Shown: in pieces, positions 18,051 to 27,091 of the stretch
Position numbering within the stretch: position 1 is the stretch's first letter
How the letters are laid out: every line of letters starts with the position of its first letter
Source: Glycocaulis sp050485565
GTDB taxonomy: Bacteria > Pseudomonadota > Alphaproteobacteria > Caulobacterales > Maricaulaceae
Length of the DNA: 64,000 nucleotides
NCBI RefSeq assembly: GCF_050485565.1
Contig: NZ_JBJHBQ010000006.1
Span: 62,001 to 126,000, forward strand
Direction: 5' to 3'
The notes under the pieces: model-generated
The model's input: only the letters and a program-made list of their open reading frames with translations
The model's database searches: none
Told to the model about the DNA's origin: nothing
Made by a program: the position numbers and the translations under genes

Positions 18051-18622
18051 CCCCTTCCGATCTGCGCTTGATGGACACGGCGCTGGCGCTTGCCTTCTCC
18101 GGGCTGGGAAGCACCGCGCCCAACCCGTCGGTCGGCTGCGTGATCGCAAAAAATGGCCATGTGATCGCCACCGCCGTCACCGCGCCGGGCGGACGCCCGC
18201 ACGCTGAAGCACAGGCGCTTGAGACAGCCGGAGAGGCGGCACGCGGCGCCGATGTCTATGTCACGCTGGAGCCATGCTCCCATTACGGCCATACACCGCC
18301 CTGCGCCGAGGCGCTCATCCGGGCAGGCGTGGCGCGTGTCTTCATCGCGTCGGGTGATCCTGATCCGCGCGTATCGGGCCGGGGCGTCGCCATGCTGCGC
18401 GAGGCAGGCATTCAAGTGATCGAAGGCGTCCGGCAGGAAGCAGGCGACGCGCTTAATGCGGGCTTCTTCACCCGCGTGCGCACCGGCCTGCCGCTGGTCC
18501 TGCAGGACCGCCGGGCCAATATCTTCGATGCCGATCTGGTGCCGGGGCCGGATGAAAGCGTGGATCAGGCGATCCAGCGCCTCGGCCGGGAAGGGATGAC
18601 GCGGGTACGAATCGCGCGTTAG
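18035..18622 (+). CDS. ribD: RibD-type deaminase without a reductase domain
   Basis: The protein matches the N-terminal half of RibD, which deaminates the 2,5-diamino-pyrimidinone phosphate in riboflavin synthesis. Zinc and catalytic motifs are intact: HAEAQAL with the HAE triad and EPCSHYGHTPPC with both cysteines. The usual protein continues past GFF(T/K)R with about 200 residues of NADPH-dependent reductase. Here only about 45 residues follow, ending in VDQAIQRLGREGMTRVRIAR, which resembles the final helix-strand of the reductase domain. Total is 195 residues against about 360. Either the reductase is encoded elsewhere or this is a specialised stand-alone deaminase. It overlaps gpmA by 16 bases. 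Confidence 0.85.
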   Translation: MPEGLTPSDLRLMDTALALAFSGLGSTAPNPSVGCVIAKNGHVIATAVTAPGGRPHAEAQALETAGEAARGADVYVTLEPCSHYGHTPPCAEALIRAGVARVFIASGDPDPRVSGRGVAMLREAGIQVIEGVRQEAGDALNAGFFTRVRTGLPLVLQDRRANIFDADLVPGPDESVDQAIQRLGREGMTRVRIAR

Positions 18623-18685
18623 CGATATTGCGTGTTTTGCTGAAAATAGCTAATATCTCCACATGAAAGCGGAGGCATTGGCAAA

Positions 18686-18961
18686 ATGAGCAAAATTTCC
18701 GTGACGGCAACCGAATTCCAGACCCGTGCCGGGCTCTATATCGAGCAGGCAGCCAAGAGCCCCGTCTTCATCACCAAGCACCGGCGCACGGCGCGCGTAC
18801 TGATCGATATCGATGAGTATGAACGCCTGAAAGCGCGCGACACCCGCCAGAACCATCTTACGCACGCGCTGCCGGACCAGTGGGCCGACGCGCTGGCTGG
18901 CGCGGAGTACGGCGATGCTGATCCCGAACTGGAAGCGCTGCTGAAGACAGATTCCGGTTAA
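18686..18961 (+). CDS. Phd/YefM-family antitoxin
   Basis: The 91-residue protein has the Phd/YefM N-terminal DNA-binding fold: ISVTATEFQTRAGLYIEQAAKSPVFITKHRRTARVLI in part (TEFQTRAGLYIEQAAKSP), then IDEYERLKAR. The C-terminal acidic tail (LAGAEYGDADPELEALLK) would wrap around the toxin. Antitoxins of this type neutralise the toxin and repress their own operon. An AT-rich promoter segment at about 18640-18660 (TAGCTAATAT) stands out from the GC-rich surroundings. Its stop codon TAA is followed in the same frame by the remains of a PemK-like toxin. Confidence 0.85.
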   Translation: MSKISVTATEFQTRAGLYIEQAAKSPVFITKHRRTARVLIDIDEYERLKARDTRQNHLTHALPDQWADALAGAEYGDADPELEALLKTDSG

Positions 18962-19066
18962 AAAAGGCCTGAGCCGGTACCCGGCCTTGTCATCCGCTAT
19001 GACTTTCTCTGGTCACACGAGCGCGAGAAAGGTCAGGGTGAAGGCGGCAAGGACCGGCCCTGTGTA

Positions 19067-19393
19067 GTGGTTGCCGCGATTGTCCAGAACGCTGACGGCA
19101 AGACCGAGGTGCTGCTGGTGCCTGTGACGCACAGCTCGCCAGAGGCGCAATCAGGTGCGGTCCTGATACCCGCTGCCGTCAGCCGCCATCTCGGACTGGA
19201 TGACTTGCAGAGCTATGTCGTGACAACCGAGGCCAACGCCGTCTCGTGGGATGATGCGGGCATCATTCCGGCCAGGCCCGGCAAGAACTGGGCCTATGGG
19301 CATCTTCCCAAGGGACTCTACGAAGACATCCGCTCGGCCATGATGGAACGGCTTCGTCAGCGAACACTGAAAACAGCCAAGCGGGAGAGCTGA
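19067..19393 (+). CDS. PemK-like toxin of the Phd module, start codon apparently lost
   Basis: Coding homology to a PemK/MazF-like growth inhibitor begins directly after the antitoxin stop: codons 18962-19066 read KRPEPVPGLVIRYDFLW and, later, KDRPCVVVAA. These match the expected N-terminus (PGxVIxYxYLW...KDRPC). The family body continues with VLLVPVTHSSPE, VVTTEANAVSW and YGHLPKGLYEDI. No ATG, GTG or TTG is in frame before GTG 19067, which would delete the first strand and leave 108 residues. A 2-base loss turning TTAATGAAAAGG into TTAAAAAAGG would explain this. I therefore suspect a silenced toxin with a still active antitoxin. Confidence 0.65.
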   Translation: MVAAIVQNADGKTEVLLVPVTHSSPEAQSGAVLIPAAVSRHLGLDDLQSYVVTTEANAVSWDDAGIIPARPGKNWAYGHLPKGLYEDIRSAMMERLRQRTLKTAKRES

Positions 19394-19401
19394 GCCGCCC
19401 C

Positions 19402-20493
19402 CTAGCCCTTGCTGCGCCGCAGCCGCCGCAGGCGCTTCCAGAAGCGCTTGCGCTCCGGGCGGGGCTGGGGTTTGAGATTGGCCACGAACTGCTCGGTGCA
19501 GGCGCGCCAGGAGTTCTGTTCGGCGAAGGCGCGTGCGTCTTCGCGGTTCAGCTCCAGCGCCTGCAGGCAGGCTTCGCGCAGATCGTCTGACACCACACCG
19601 GCATTGGAGCCGGGAATGATGTCGCGCGGCCCCGGCGCGACAAACGCCGCCACCGGCGTGCCGCAGGCCATCGCTTCAAGGATCACCAGCCCGAACGTGT
19701 CGGTAAAGCTGGGGAAGACGAACACATCGGCGTCGGCAAAATGGCGCGCCAGCTCCTCGCCGGACTTGCCGCCGGTAAAATGCACGTCCTTGTATTTGCG
19801 TTTCAGCTCTTCCAGCTGCGGCCCCGGACCGACGACAACCTTGGAGCCGGGCAGGTCGAGCTTCAGGAAAGCCTCGATATTCTTTTCCACCGCCACCCGG
19901 CCGACATAGGCAAAGACCGGCTTTGGCAGGTCTTTATAGACCCCGCCATCAATGCCGCGCAGGTCCGGGCGGAACTGCTCGGTATCCACCCCGCGCGACC
20001 ACGGCACCAGATTGTTGAAACCGCGCTTTACGAGGCCCTGACGCATCGTCTCGGTGGCGACCATGATCCCGTTCCCGGCATTGTGGAAACGGCGCATGAA
20101 GGCATAGCCCGCCGCCAGCGGAATGAAGGGGAAGCGCGCATGCACATATTCGGGAAACTGGGTGTGGTAGCTGGTGGTGAAGGGCAGCTTCCATGACAGG
20201 CAGATGCGCCGGGCCACATGGCCGAGCGTGCCTTCGGTGGAGATGTGGATGGCTTCCGGCTCGAACGCGCGGAAACGCGCTTCAAGATCATCGCGCGCGC
20301 CTAGCGCCAGCTTGATATCCGGATAGGTCGGCAACGGGATCGTCTTGAAGCCAAGCCCCGGATGGATGACCTCCACCTCATGGCCCATGGCCCGGCATTC
20401 ATCGACCGTGCGCGACAGGGTGCGCACCACGCCATTGACCTGCGGTTCCCACGCGTCCGTCACCAGCAGTATGCGCAAGGGCGTATTGTCCAT
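19402..20493 (-). CDS. GT4-family glycosyltransferase
   Basis: A 363-residue GT-B fold glycosyltransferase, likely cytoplasmic or membrane-associated. N-terminal VTDAWEPQVNGVVRTLSRT and the acceptor region SYHTQFPEYVHARFP place it with the group that includes SqdX, MgtA and PimB-like lipid mannosyl- or glucosyltransferases. The C-terminal donor site shows YVGRVAVEKNIEAFL, the EX7E region SFTDTFGLVILEAMACGTP and VAPGPRDII. The extreme C-terminus is strongly basic (KRFWKRLRRLRRSKG), which may attach it to the inner membrane. Acceptor and sugar are not determined. It stands alone between convergent toxin and divergent putA genes. Confidence 0.85.
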   Translation of the reverse strand: MDNTPLRILLVTDAWEPQVNGVVRTLSRTVDECRAMGHEVEVIHPGLGFKTIPLPTYPDIKLALGARDDLEARFRAFEPEAIHISTEGTLGHVARRICLSWKLPFTTSYHTQFPEYVHARFPFIPLAAGYAFMRRFHNAGNGIMVATETMRQGLVKRGFNNLVPWSRGVDTEQFRPDLRGIDGGVYKDLPKPVFAYVGRVAVEKNIEAFLKLDLPGSKVVVGPGPQLEELKRKYKDVHFTGGKSGEELARHFADADVFVFPSFTDTFGLVILEAMACGTPVAAFVAPGPRDIIPGSNAGVVSDDLREACLQALELNREDARAFAEQNSWRACTEQFVANLKPQPRPERKRFWKRLRRLRRSKG

Positions 20494-20669
20494 TTACGGG
20501 CCTCATTTCAGTTGACCCGGACCGTGCCTCAAAGACAGGTCCGTGAGCCGGGCCGGTGCTCATAACGCGTTTTTGCGGCCAAGCGAAGGGTAACGGTGTT
20601 GTGATCTTGCCTGCCCGTTCGCGTTGTGGCCATGTCACCGCGAGCTTTGGCCCGAAAGACGGATTGACG

Positions 20670-23600
20670 ATGACCACCCACACTGCTTCTGCCGCCAGCA
20701 TCGGCTGGGATAGCATTGACGCCCTGAAATTCGCGCCCGAGAGCGAGGCCGTGCGCGCGCTCAATGCCCAGGCGGGGCTGGACGCGGCGGCACGCGCACG
20801 CGTCTCGGCAGCGGCGATTGATCTGGTCGAGCGGGCGCGCAACGCCAAGACCCGCACCGGGCTGATGGAATCCTTCCTTCAGGAGTTTGGCCTGTCCAAC
20901 AAGGAGGGGCTGGCCCTGATGTGTCTAGCCGAGGCGCTCCTGCGCGTGCCGGACGCGAAAACCGCCGATGCGCTGATTGCCGAAAAGATCGGTTCGGGCG
21001 CGTGGGCCGAGCATGCCTGGAAGTCGGAAAACTGGCTGGTTAATGCCTCGACGCTGGGCCTGATGCTGTCTGGCTCGCTGATGGATGTGGACCCGGCAGC
21101 GCGAAAAGACCCCGGTGCCTATTTCCGCAATATCGCAGGCCGGGTCGGTGAGCCGGTCATCCGCACCGCGACCCGCCAGGCCATGCGCATTCTGGGCGAG
21201 CAGTTCGTGCTGGGACGGACCATTGGCGGCGCGATAAAGCGCGGACATGCCTGGAAAGTGCCCGAAGGCCACCACCCGCTCTTCTCTTTCGACATGCTGG
21301 GCGAAGGCGCGCGCACACACACGGACGCCGCGCGCTATCACACCCGCTATCTGGACGCGATTGCCGCCGTCGCCAAAGCCCGCCAGGACGGGCCGGTGGA
21401 AACAGTCGATGGCGTGTCGGTCAAGCTCTCCGCCCTGCATCCGCGCTATAATATCTTCAAGCTCGAAGCGCTCTGGCGCGAGCTTTATCCCAAAGTGCTG
21501 GAGCAGGCGCAGGCGGCCAAGGCGGCCAATATCGGCTTCTGCCTCGATGCCGAGGAGTCCGACCGTCTCGTCCTGCAGTTGATGATACTGGAGCGCCTCG
21601 CCCACGAGCCCTCACTTGCGGGGTGGAACGGTCTGGGCCTTGCCCTGCAAGCCTACCAGAAGCGCGCGCACACGGTGATTGCCAAGCTGGCCGAACTTGG
21701 CCGGGCCAGCGGACGCCGTCTCATGGTGCGCCTCGTAAAGGGCGCTTACTGGGACACCGAAGTGAAATTCTCGCAGATGAATGGCTGGCCGGACTTCCCG
21801 GTCTGGACCACCAAGTCCGCGACCGATCTCAACTATCTGGTCTGTGCCAGAGCCATGCTGGGCGAGCCCGATACCATCTATCCCCAGTTTGCCACCCACA
21901 ACGCCCATTCGCTGTGCGCCGTGCGCGAGATCGCCGCCGAGCTGGGCAATGAATCATACGAGTTCCAGCGCCTGCACGGCATGGGTGAGCCGCTTTATCT
22001 GGCCGCCGCCAGCGCGTTCGCGCTGCGCCCTGTGCGTGTTTATGCGCCCGTCGGCAGCCATGAAGACCTGTTGCCCTATCTGGTCCGCCGCCTGCTGGAA
22101 AACGGAGCCAACACGTCCTTTGTGCACTCCTTCCTCGATCCCGATGTGCCCGCCGCCGATGTGGCGCGCGGCCCCTTCGAGGGCGCTGACAGCATGGACC
22201 GCCATCCCTTCATTCCTGCCCCGCCCCGGCTTTACGGTCCCCACCGGGACAATTCAGCAGGGGTCGATCTTTCACAGAAAGGTGTGCGCACCATGCTGGC
22301 AGACGCGCAGATCAGTTTCGACAAGGCGATGCCTTATGCATGTGGCCCGATCATTTCCGGCAAGGTGAAAATCGGAGAGGCGCGCGAGCAGGCAAGCCCG
22401 GCCGATTCTTCCGTGATTGTGAGCAAAGTCGTGGAGGCCGACGAGGCCATGGTCGATGCCGCCTTCACTGCGGCCCACAAGGCGTTCGATGCCTGGGACC
22501 GTCAGGGCGGTGCAGCGCGGGCCATGATCCTGCGCAAAATCGCCGATGTGCTGGAGGCCGATACCGACCGCTTCATGGCGATCCTGACGCGTGAAGCGGG
22601 CAAGACGCTAAACGACGGCGTGGCCGAAGTGCGCGAAGCGGTCGATTTCCTGCGCTATTACGCAGCCGAGGCCGAAACCAAGTTCAGCCATGCCGACCGC
22701 CTGCCCGGACCGGCAGGCGAAACCAACCATATGGAGCTGGCGGGCAAGGGCGTCTTTGCCTGCATCAGCCCGTGGAATTTCCCGCTGGCGATCTTTGTTG
22801 GCCAGGTCGCCGCTGCGCTGGCCGCCGGTAATACGGTCGTCGCCAAGCCGGCCGAGCAGACGCCGCTGGTGGCGTTCGAAACCATAAAACTGTTCCACAA
22901 GGCGGGCTTGCCCAAGGACGTGGTCCAGCTGGTACCCGGCGATGGCAAGGTCGGCGCGCTGATGACGGGCCATCCGCTGCTAGCAGGGGTTGCGTTCACC
23001 GGCTCGACAGAAGTCGCCCGCATCATCAACCGCACGCTGGCATCGCGCGACGGGGCCATACTGCCGCTGATCGCCGAAACGGGCGGGCTCAACGCCATGT
23101 TCGTCGACACCTCCGCGCTGAAAGAGCAGGTGGTGGACGATGCGATTCTCTCCGCCTTCGGCTCAGCCGGGCAGCGCTGCTCGGCGCTTCGCATCATCTT
23201 CCTGCCGCGCGAAACCTCCGACGGGCTGATCGAAGCGCTCAAAGGCGCGATGGATGCGCTGACCCTGGGCGACCCGGCCGACCCGGCGACGGACGTTGGC
23301 CCGGTTATCGATGATGAGGCGCTGGGCATGCTCACCGCCCATGAGAGCCGCATGGAGCGCGAAGCCACGATCCTGCACCGCGCGCCGCTGAGCGATGCGC
23401 TGAAAGCCCAGGGGCATTATTTCGCGCCCTTGCTGGTCGAACTGCCTTCGCTGGACATGGCCGAACGCGAAGTGTTCGGACCGATCATGCATGTAGTCCG
23501 TTACAAGCGCGCCGATCTGCCAAAGCTCGCCGCCCAGCTCGCGGATAAGGGCTACGGGCTGACGCTGGGTGTCCATTCGCGTCTCCAGCGATTCCTTGAT

Positions 23601-23816
23601 TCGGTTCGCGAGGCGGTTCCGGCGGGCAATACTTACGTAAACCGCAACATGACCGGCGCGGTCGTCGGCGTGCAGCCTTTCGGCGGCGAGGGCCTCTCCG
23701 GCACCGGTCCAAAAGCCGGGGGACCGCACTATCTCTACCGCTTTGCCGCAGAGCGCGTGGTGACGATCAACATCGCGGCGCAGGGGGGCGATCCCGAACT
23801 GCTGAATCTGGGATAA
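20670..23816 (+). CDS. putA: Bifunctional proline dehydrogenase/glutamate semialdehyde dehydrogenase
   Basis: PutA oxidises proline to glutamate in two channelled steps. Residues about 100-530 form the FAD-binding proline dehydrogenase barrel (VKLSALHPRYN, RLMVRLVKGAYWDTEVK, YPQFATHNAHS, FQRLHGMGE). Residues about 590-1030 form the NAD aldehyde dehydrogenase with NFPLAIFVGQVAAALAAGN, AFTGSTEVAR and catalytic Cys837 in GSAGQRCSALR. It has 1048 residues and lacks the N-terminal ribbon-helix-helix DNA-binding domain of E. coli PutA, so it does not repress its own gene. Start ATG 20670 is inferred from family alignment; upstream in-frame codons look non-coding. No Lrp-like regulator is adjacent. 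Confidence 0.95.
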   Translation: MTTHTASAASIGWDSIDALKFAPESEAVRALNAQAGLDAAARARVSAAAIDLVERARNAKTRTGLMESFLQEFGLSNKEGLALMCLAEALLRVPDAKTADALIAEKIGSGAWAEHAWKSENWLVNASTLGLMLSGSLMDVDPAARKDPGAYFRNIAGRVGEPVIRTATRQAMRILGEQFVLGRTIGGAIKRGHAWKVPEGHHPLFSFDMLGEGARTHTDAARYHTRYLDAIAAVAKARQDGPVETVDGVSVKLSALHPRYNIFKLEALWRELYPKVLEQAQAAKAANIGFCLDAEESDRLVLQLMILERLAHEPSLAGWNGLGLALQAYQKRAHTVIAKLAELGRASGRRLMVRLVKGAYWDTEVKFSQMNGWPDFPVWTTKSATDLNYLVCARAMLGEPDTIYPQFATHNAHSLCAVREIAAELGNESYEFQRLHGMGEPLYLAAASAFALRPVRVYAPVGSHEDLLPYLVRRLLENGANTSFVHSFLDPDVPAADVARGPFEGADSMDRHPFIPAPPRLYGPHRDNSAGVDLSQKGVRTMLADAQISFDKAMPYACGPIISGKVKIGEAREQASPADSSVIVSKVVEADEAMVDAAFTAAHKAFDAWDRQGGAARAMILRKIADVLEADTDRFMAILTREAGKTLNDGVAEVREAVDFLRYYAAEAETKFSHADRLPGPAGETNHMELAGKGVFACISPWNFPLAIFVGQVAAALAAGNTVVAKPAEQTPLVAFETIKLFHKAGLPKDVVQLVPGDGKVGALMTGHPLLAGVAFTGSTEVARIINRTLASRDGAILPLIAETGGLNAMFVDTSALKEQVVDDAILSAFGSAGQRCSALRIIFLPRETSDGLIEALKGAMDALTLGDPADPATDVGPVIDDEALGMLTAHESRMEREATILHRAPLSDALKAQGHYFAPLLVELPSLDMAEREVFGPIMHVVRYKRADLPKLAAQLADKGYGLTLGVHSRLQRFLDSVREAVPAGNTYVNRNMTGAVVGVQPFGGEGLSGTGPKAGGPHYLYRFAAERVVTINIAAQGGDPELLNLG

Positions 23817-23958
23817 GCGGCTGGCAGAGGCCAGCTGTGATTTCCACATTTAATGTCAGCAGGGCTATCGCCCCGAAAGCGTTAAAGAGTCCGGATGCGG
23901 AGCGGTCCGTGGTAAGGGTTCATTAACTAAAAAGTTGGGCCGAAGCGTGTTTGGGCCG

Positions 23959-24027
23959 TTGACGCTGGCTGAGACCCTTAGCACTATATGTTGCGGTTTC
24001 CGGGGGAAGCCACACAGCATGTATAGG
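23959..24027 (+). promoter_or_regulatory. nrdA promoter with a pair of NrdR boxes
   Basis: TTGACG at 23959-23964 is a good -35 element, followed after about 18 bases by ACTATA/TATATG as -10. The core CTATATGTTG at 23984-23993 matches the NrdR box core CWATATATWG at 9 of 10 positions and overlaps the -10. A second, weaker core GCATGTATAG (7 of 10) lies at 24017-24026. Their centres are 33 bp apart, close to the three helical turns expected for paired NrdR sites. NrdR is the ATP/dATP-sensing repressor of ribonucleotide reductase genes. The remainder of the 288-bp spacer 23817-24104 shows nothing else clear. Confidence 0.7.
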
Positions 24028-24104
24028 TTTTTGTTAAGGCGGCGCGCATTTCCCTGCCCAGCGCCTAGGATTTTTGCGCCCTGCACGAAGGAGCGGTTTG
24101 GACC

Positions 24105-25985
24105 ATGACGCCGTTTGACTCTAGCCCACTGTCCGGCACCGCCACCCAAGGGTCCGTGCGCTCGCGACGCGGCAAGCCCAAGGCTGTCACGCTGCGCCTC
24201 GTGGAGAGCGTGAAGACCGATCCGTCGCGCGACGAATTGCTCACCGATTTCGGCAAGAAAACGCTGGTCGACCGCTATCTCCTGCCCGGCGAGAGCTATC
24301 AGGACATGTTCGCACGCGCAGCCAGCGCCTATGCCGACGATACGGCCCACGCCCAGCGCCTGTACGACTACATGTCGCGCCTCTGGTTCATGCCCGCCAC
24401 GCCGGTCCTCTCCAATGGCGGGGCCGAACGCGGCCTGCCGATTTCCTGCTTTCTCAACTCGGTTGGTGATTCGCTGGACGATATCGTCGCCACCTGGACG
24501 GAAAATGTGTGGCTGGCCTCCAATGGCGGCGGCATCGGCACCTATTGGGGCCATGTGCGCTCCATCGGCGAGAAGGTCGGCCAGAACGGGCAGACCTCCG
24601 GCATTATTCCCTTCGTGCGCGTGATGGATTCGCTGACCCTGGCGATTTCGCAAGGCTCACTGCGCCGCGGTTCGGCGGCTGTCTATCTCGACGTCCACCA
24701 CCCGGAAATCGAAGAGTTTCTGGAAATCCGCAAGCCTAGCGGCGATTTCAACCGCAAGAGCCTGAACCTGCATCACGGCCTGAACATCACTGACGAGTTC
24801 ATGGTGGCCGTGCGTGAGGATGCCGATTTCCCGCTCATCTCGCCCAAATCCGGCGAAGTGGTGAAATCCATCTCGGCGCGCAAGCTGTGGCAGAAAATCC
24901 TGGAGCTGCGCCTGCAGACCGGCGAGCCCTACATCATCTATTCCGACACGGTGAACAACGCCCTGCCCATGTTCCAGAAGAAGCTGGGCCTGAAAGTGCG
25001 CCAGTCCAATCTGTGCTCGGAAATCATGCTGCCGACGGGCGTCGACCATCTGGGCCGCGACCGCACCGCCGTGTGCTGCCTGTCCTCCGTCAACGCAGAG
25101 AAATTCCTCGAATGGAAGGACGATCCGCTCTTCATCGAGGATCTGTTCCGCTTCCTCGACAATGTGCTGCAGGACTTTATCGACCGTGCGCCCGACGAGA
25201 TGGACCGCGCCACCTATTCAGCCTGGCGCGAGCGGTCTGTGGGCCTTGGCCTGATGGGTTTCCACTCCTTCCTGCAATCGCTCAACATTCCCTTTGAGTC
25301 CGCCATGGCGGCGAGCTGGAACCGCAAGCTGTTCAAGCATTTGCGTCAGGGCGCCGACCGCGCCTCGGTCAAGCTTGCCGAAGAGCGCGGCGCCTGCCCG
25401 GATGCGGCCGAAAGCGGCGTGAAGGCGCGCTTCTCGCACAAGCTGGCCATCGCGCCGACGGCCTCGATCTCGATCATTTGCGGCGGGACGAGCGCCGGCA
25501 TCGAGCCGATCCCGGCCAATGTCTACACGCACAAGACGCTGTCAGGCTCCTTCACGGTGAAAAACCCGTATCTGGAAAAGCTGCTGGAAGACAAGGGCAT
25601 CAACACGCCCGCGACCTGGAATTCGATCCTGGAGCATGAAGGCTCCGTCCAGCATCTCGACGCCCTCAGCCAGGACGAGAAGGACGTGTTCAAGACCGCG
25701 TTCGAACTGGACCAGCGCTGGGTGATCGAGCATGCCGCCGACCGCACGCCCTTTATCTGTCAGGCCCAGTCGCTGAACATCTTCCTGCCGGGCAATGTCG
25801 ATAAATGGGACCTTCACATGCTGCACTGGACGGCGTGGGAGCGGGGCATCAAATCGCTCTATTATTGCCGCTCCAAATCCGTCCAGCGCACCGCCTTTGC
25901 CGGAACAGAAGGCAAGGATGACATGGAAAGCTCCATGCAGGCTGCTGCCAAGACCGAATACGAGGAATGCCTCGCCTGCCAGTAA
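24105..25985 (+). CDS. nrdA: Ribonucleoside-diphosphate reductase large (alpha) subunit, no ATP cone
   Basis: Class I catalytic subunit that reduces ribonucleotides to deoxyribonucleotides. Active-site residues are visible: Cys115 (PISCFLN) and Cys324 (AVCCLS) as the redox pair, and Asn302, Cys304, Glu306 in SNLCSEI as the radical site. The C-terminal ECLACQ is the mobile CxxC that re-reduces the active site. At 626 residues it is shorter than E. coli NrdA (761), and the N-terminus has no ATP-cone domain. In one known NrdA group the cone is carried by NrdB instead. No nrdB is adjacent, so the small subunit is encoded elsewhere. Paired NrdR boxes precede it and a strong terminator follows. Confidence 0.94.
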   Translation: MTPFDSSPLSGTATQGSVRSRRGKPKAVTLRLVESVKTDPSRDELLTDFGKKTLVDRYLLPGESYQDMFARAASAYADDTAHAQRLYDYMSRLWFMPATPVLSNGGAERGLPISCFLNSVGDSLDDIVATWTENVWLASNGGGIGTYWGHVRSIGEKVGQNGQTSGIIPFVRVMDSLTLAISQGSLRRGSAAVYLDVHHPEIEEFLEIRKPSGDFNRKSLNLHHGLNITDEFMVAVREDADFPLISPKSGEVVKSISARKLWQKILELRLQTGEPYIIYSDTVNNALPMFQKKLGLKVRQSNLCSEIMLPTGVDHLGRDRTAVCCLSSVNAEKFLEWKDDPLFIEDLFRFLDNVLQDFIDRAPDEMDRATYSAWRERSVGLGLMGFHSFLQSLNIPFESAMAASWNRKLFKHLRQGADRASVKLAEERGACPDAAESGVKARFSHKLAIAPTASISIICGGTSAGIEPIPANVYTHKTLSGSFTVKNPYLEKLLEDKGINTPATWNSILEHEGSVQHLDALSQDEKDVFKTAFELDQRWVIEHAADRTPFICQAQSLNIFLPGNVDKWDLHMLHWTAWERGIKSLYYCRSKSVQRTAFAGTEGKDDMESSMQAAAKTEYEECLACQ

Positions 25986-26010
25986 GCGGCTGTATTGCAT
26001 AATGGTTGGG

Positions 26011-26040
26011 AAAGGGGAGGCGTGCAGCCTCTCCTTTTTC
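26011..26040 (+). terminator. Intrinsic terminator after nrdA
   Basis: AAAGGGGAGGC (26011-26021) pairs with GCCTCTCCTTT (26027-26037) in an 11-bp stem with one G-U, a 5-base loop, and a following run of T. It begins 25 bases after the nrdA stop codon, so nrdA is a single-gene transcript. Confidence 0.9.
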
Positions 26041-26171
26041 ATTGCAAGGTTGTGGCCGCGTTCATACGCAGTTAATCGCCGCTGAGCGATTCTGGCGGCG
26101 CGCCCACACGGAACGTGATAGATTACCGGGCGTATATACAGGTGACGTAACCGGCACTGGGGAGCGCCAAC

Positions 26172-27083
26172 GTGACCAACAGGACGAACACTGCAGGGCG
26201 TTATGCTGCCGGGGCGAGCCGCCTCGCCGGCGTTTTGGCCTGCGCAGGGTTCGCCATGGCACTGATATCGCCTGCTGCCATCGCGCAGGACGCCCGCTCC
26301 GCTGACATGCGCGCCGTCATAATCGCGCCCCTGCTTGAGGAATGGTCCGCCAGTCCGCTGCCGTCCATGCGCCTGTCCATGGACCGCGAGGAAACCATCC
26401 CCGAAGCCCATGGCGCGCGCGACGCGTCATCGATTGCGGCGGCCGGGCTGGCTGCCCGCGATACCCACCCGTTCCAGCAGAGCTTTGGCGCTTTCCACGC
26501 GCCGCACACCGTTATCGCGCGCACGGCCACGGGCAGCGAGCTGCGTGTAGCCATGTACGATGCTGAACAGCCCGGCTGGGTAAGAGCGGCGCTGGCACCT
26601 TCCGGCATCGACCTGCCGGTCTGGCAATTCTCGGCCAACCGTCCGCGCGGACGGGCCATGGCACTGCGCTATGAAGGCCGTTTTGACAGCCAGGGCGGCG
26701 AAGGCGAGCTGGATATGGGTCTGCGCCCGCGCGCCGGGGTCAGCTTTGGCGATTCCGGCTCGGCGACCGAGTTCGGCGCGACTGTACGGGTCGGCCAGTA
26801 TGTCGGGGCCGAGCATCAGGCCAATGGCGGCTGGTGGTTCTTCGCCGGTGCCGACCGGCAGGCGCTGATCTATCGTCCAGGCGACACACGCTCCTTGCGT
26901 GAGACCTTCGCGCTCCAGCCCTATGCCATGGTCGGCGATCAGCAGGCGGGCCTGGCCATGAATGTGCAGGGCGTCGACCTCTCGCTGGCTTATGTGCGGC
27001 GCGAGACCAGCTGGTCCATGCCCACCCAGTCCTGGGACACGTCAGAGGACTTTGCCGCCTTCTCGCTGACCTGGCGCAGATAG
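26172..27083 (+). CDS. Predicted outer-membrane beta-barrel protein, LpxR-like
   Basis: The 303-residue protein starts at GTG 26172 with GGGGAG upstream. A signal peptide ends near AAIAQ. A low-complexity linker (about residues 40-120) precedes alternating hydrophobic strands rich in aromatic residues (GGWWFFAGADRQALIY, LALQPY-like turns, VDLSLAYVRRETSW) and a terminal FAAFSLTWRR strand. The C-terminal half recalls LpxR/DUF2219 outer-membrane lipid A deacylases, but I cannot identify the catalytic residues. Function is therefore unassigned and the family call is tentative. It is convergent with metB (8 bases). Confidence 0.6.
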   Translation: MTNRTNTAGRYAAGASRLAGVLACAGFAMALISPAAIAQDARSADMRAVIIAPLLEEWSASPLPSMRLSMDREETIPEAHGARDASSIAAAGLAARDTHPFQQSFGAFHAPHTVIARTATGSELRVAMYDAEQPGWVRAALAPSGIDLPVWQFSANRPRGRAMALRYEGRFDSQGGEGELDMGLRPRAGVSFGDSGSATEFGATVRVGQYVGAEHQANGGWWFFAGADRQALIYRPGDTRSLRETFALQPYAMVGDQQAGLAMNVQGVDLSLAYVRRETSWSMPTQSWDTSEDFAAFSLTWRR

Positions 27084-27091
27084 GGGCGGCG

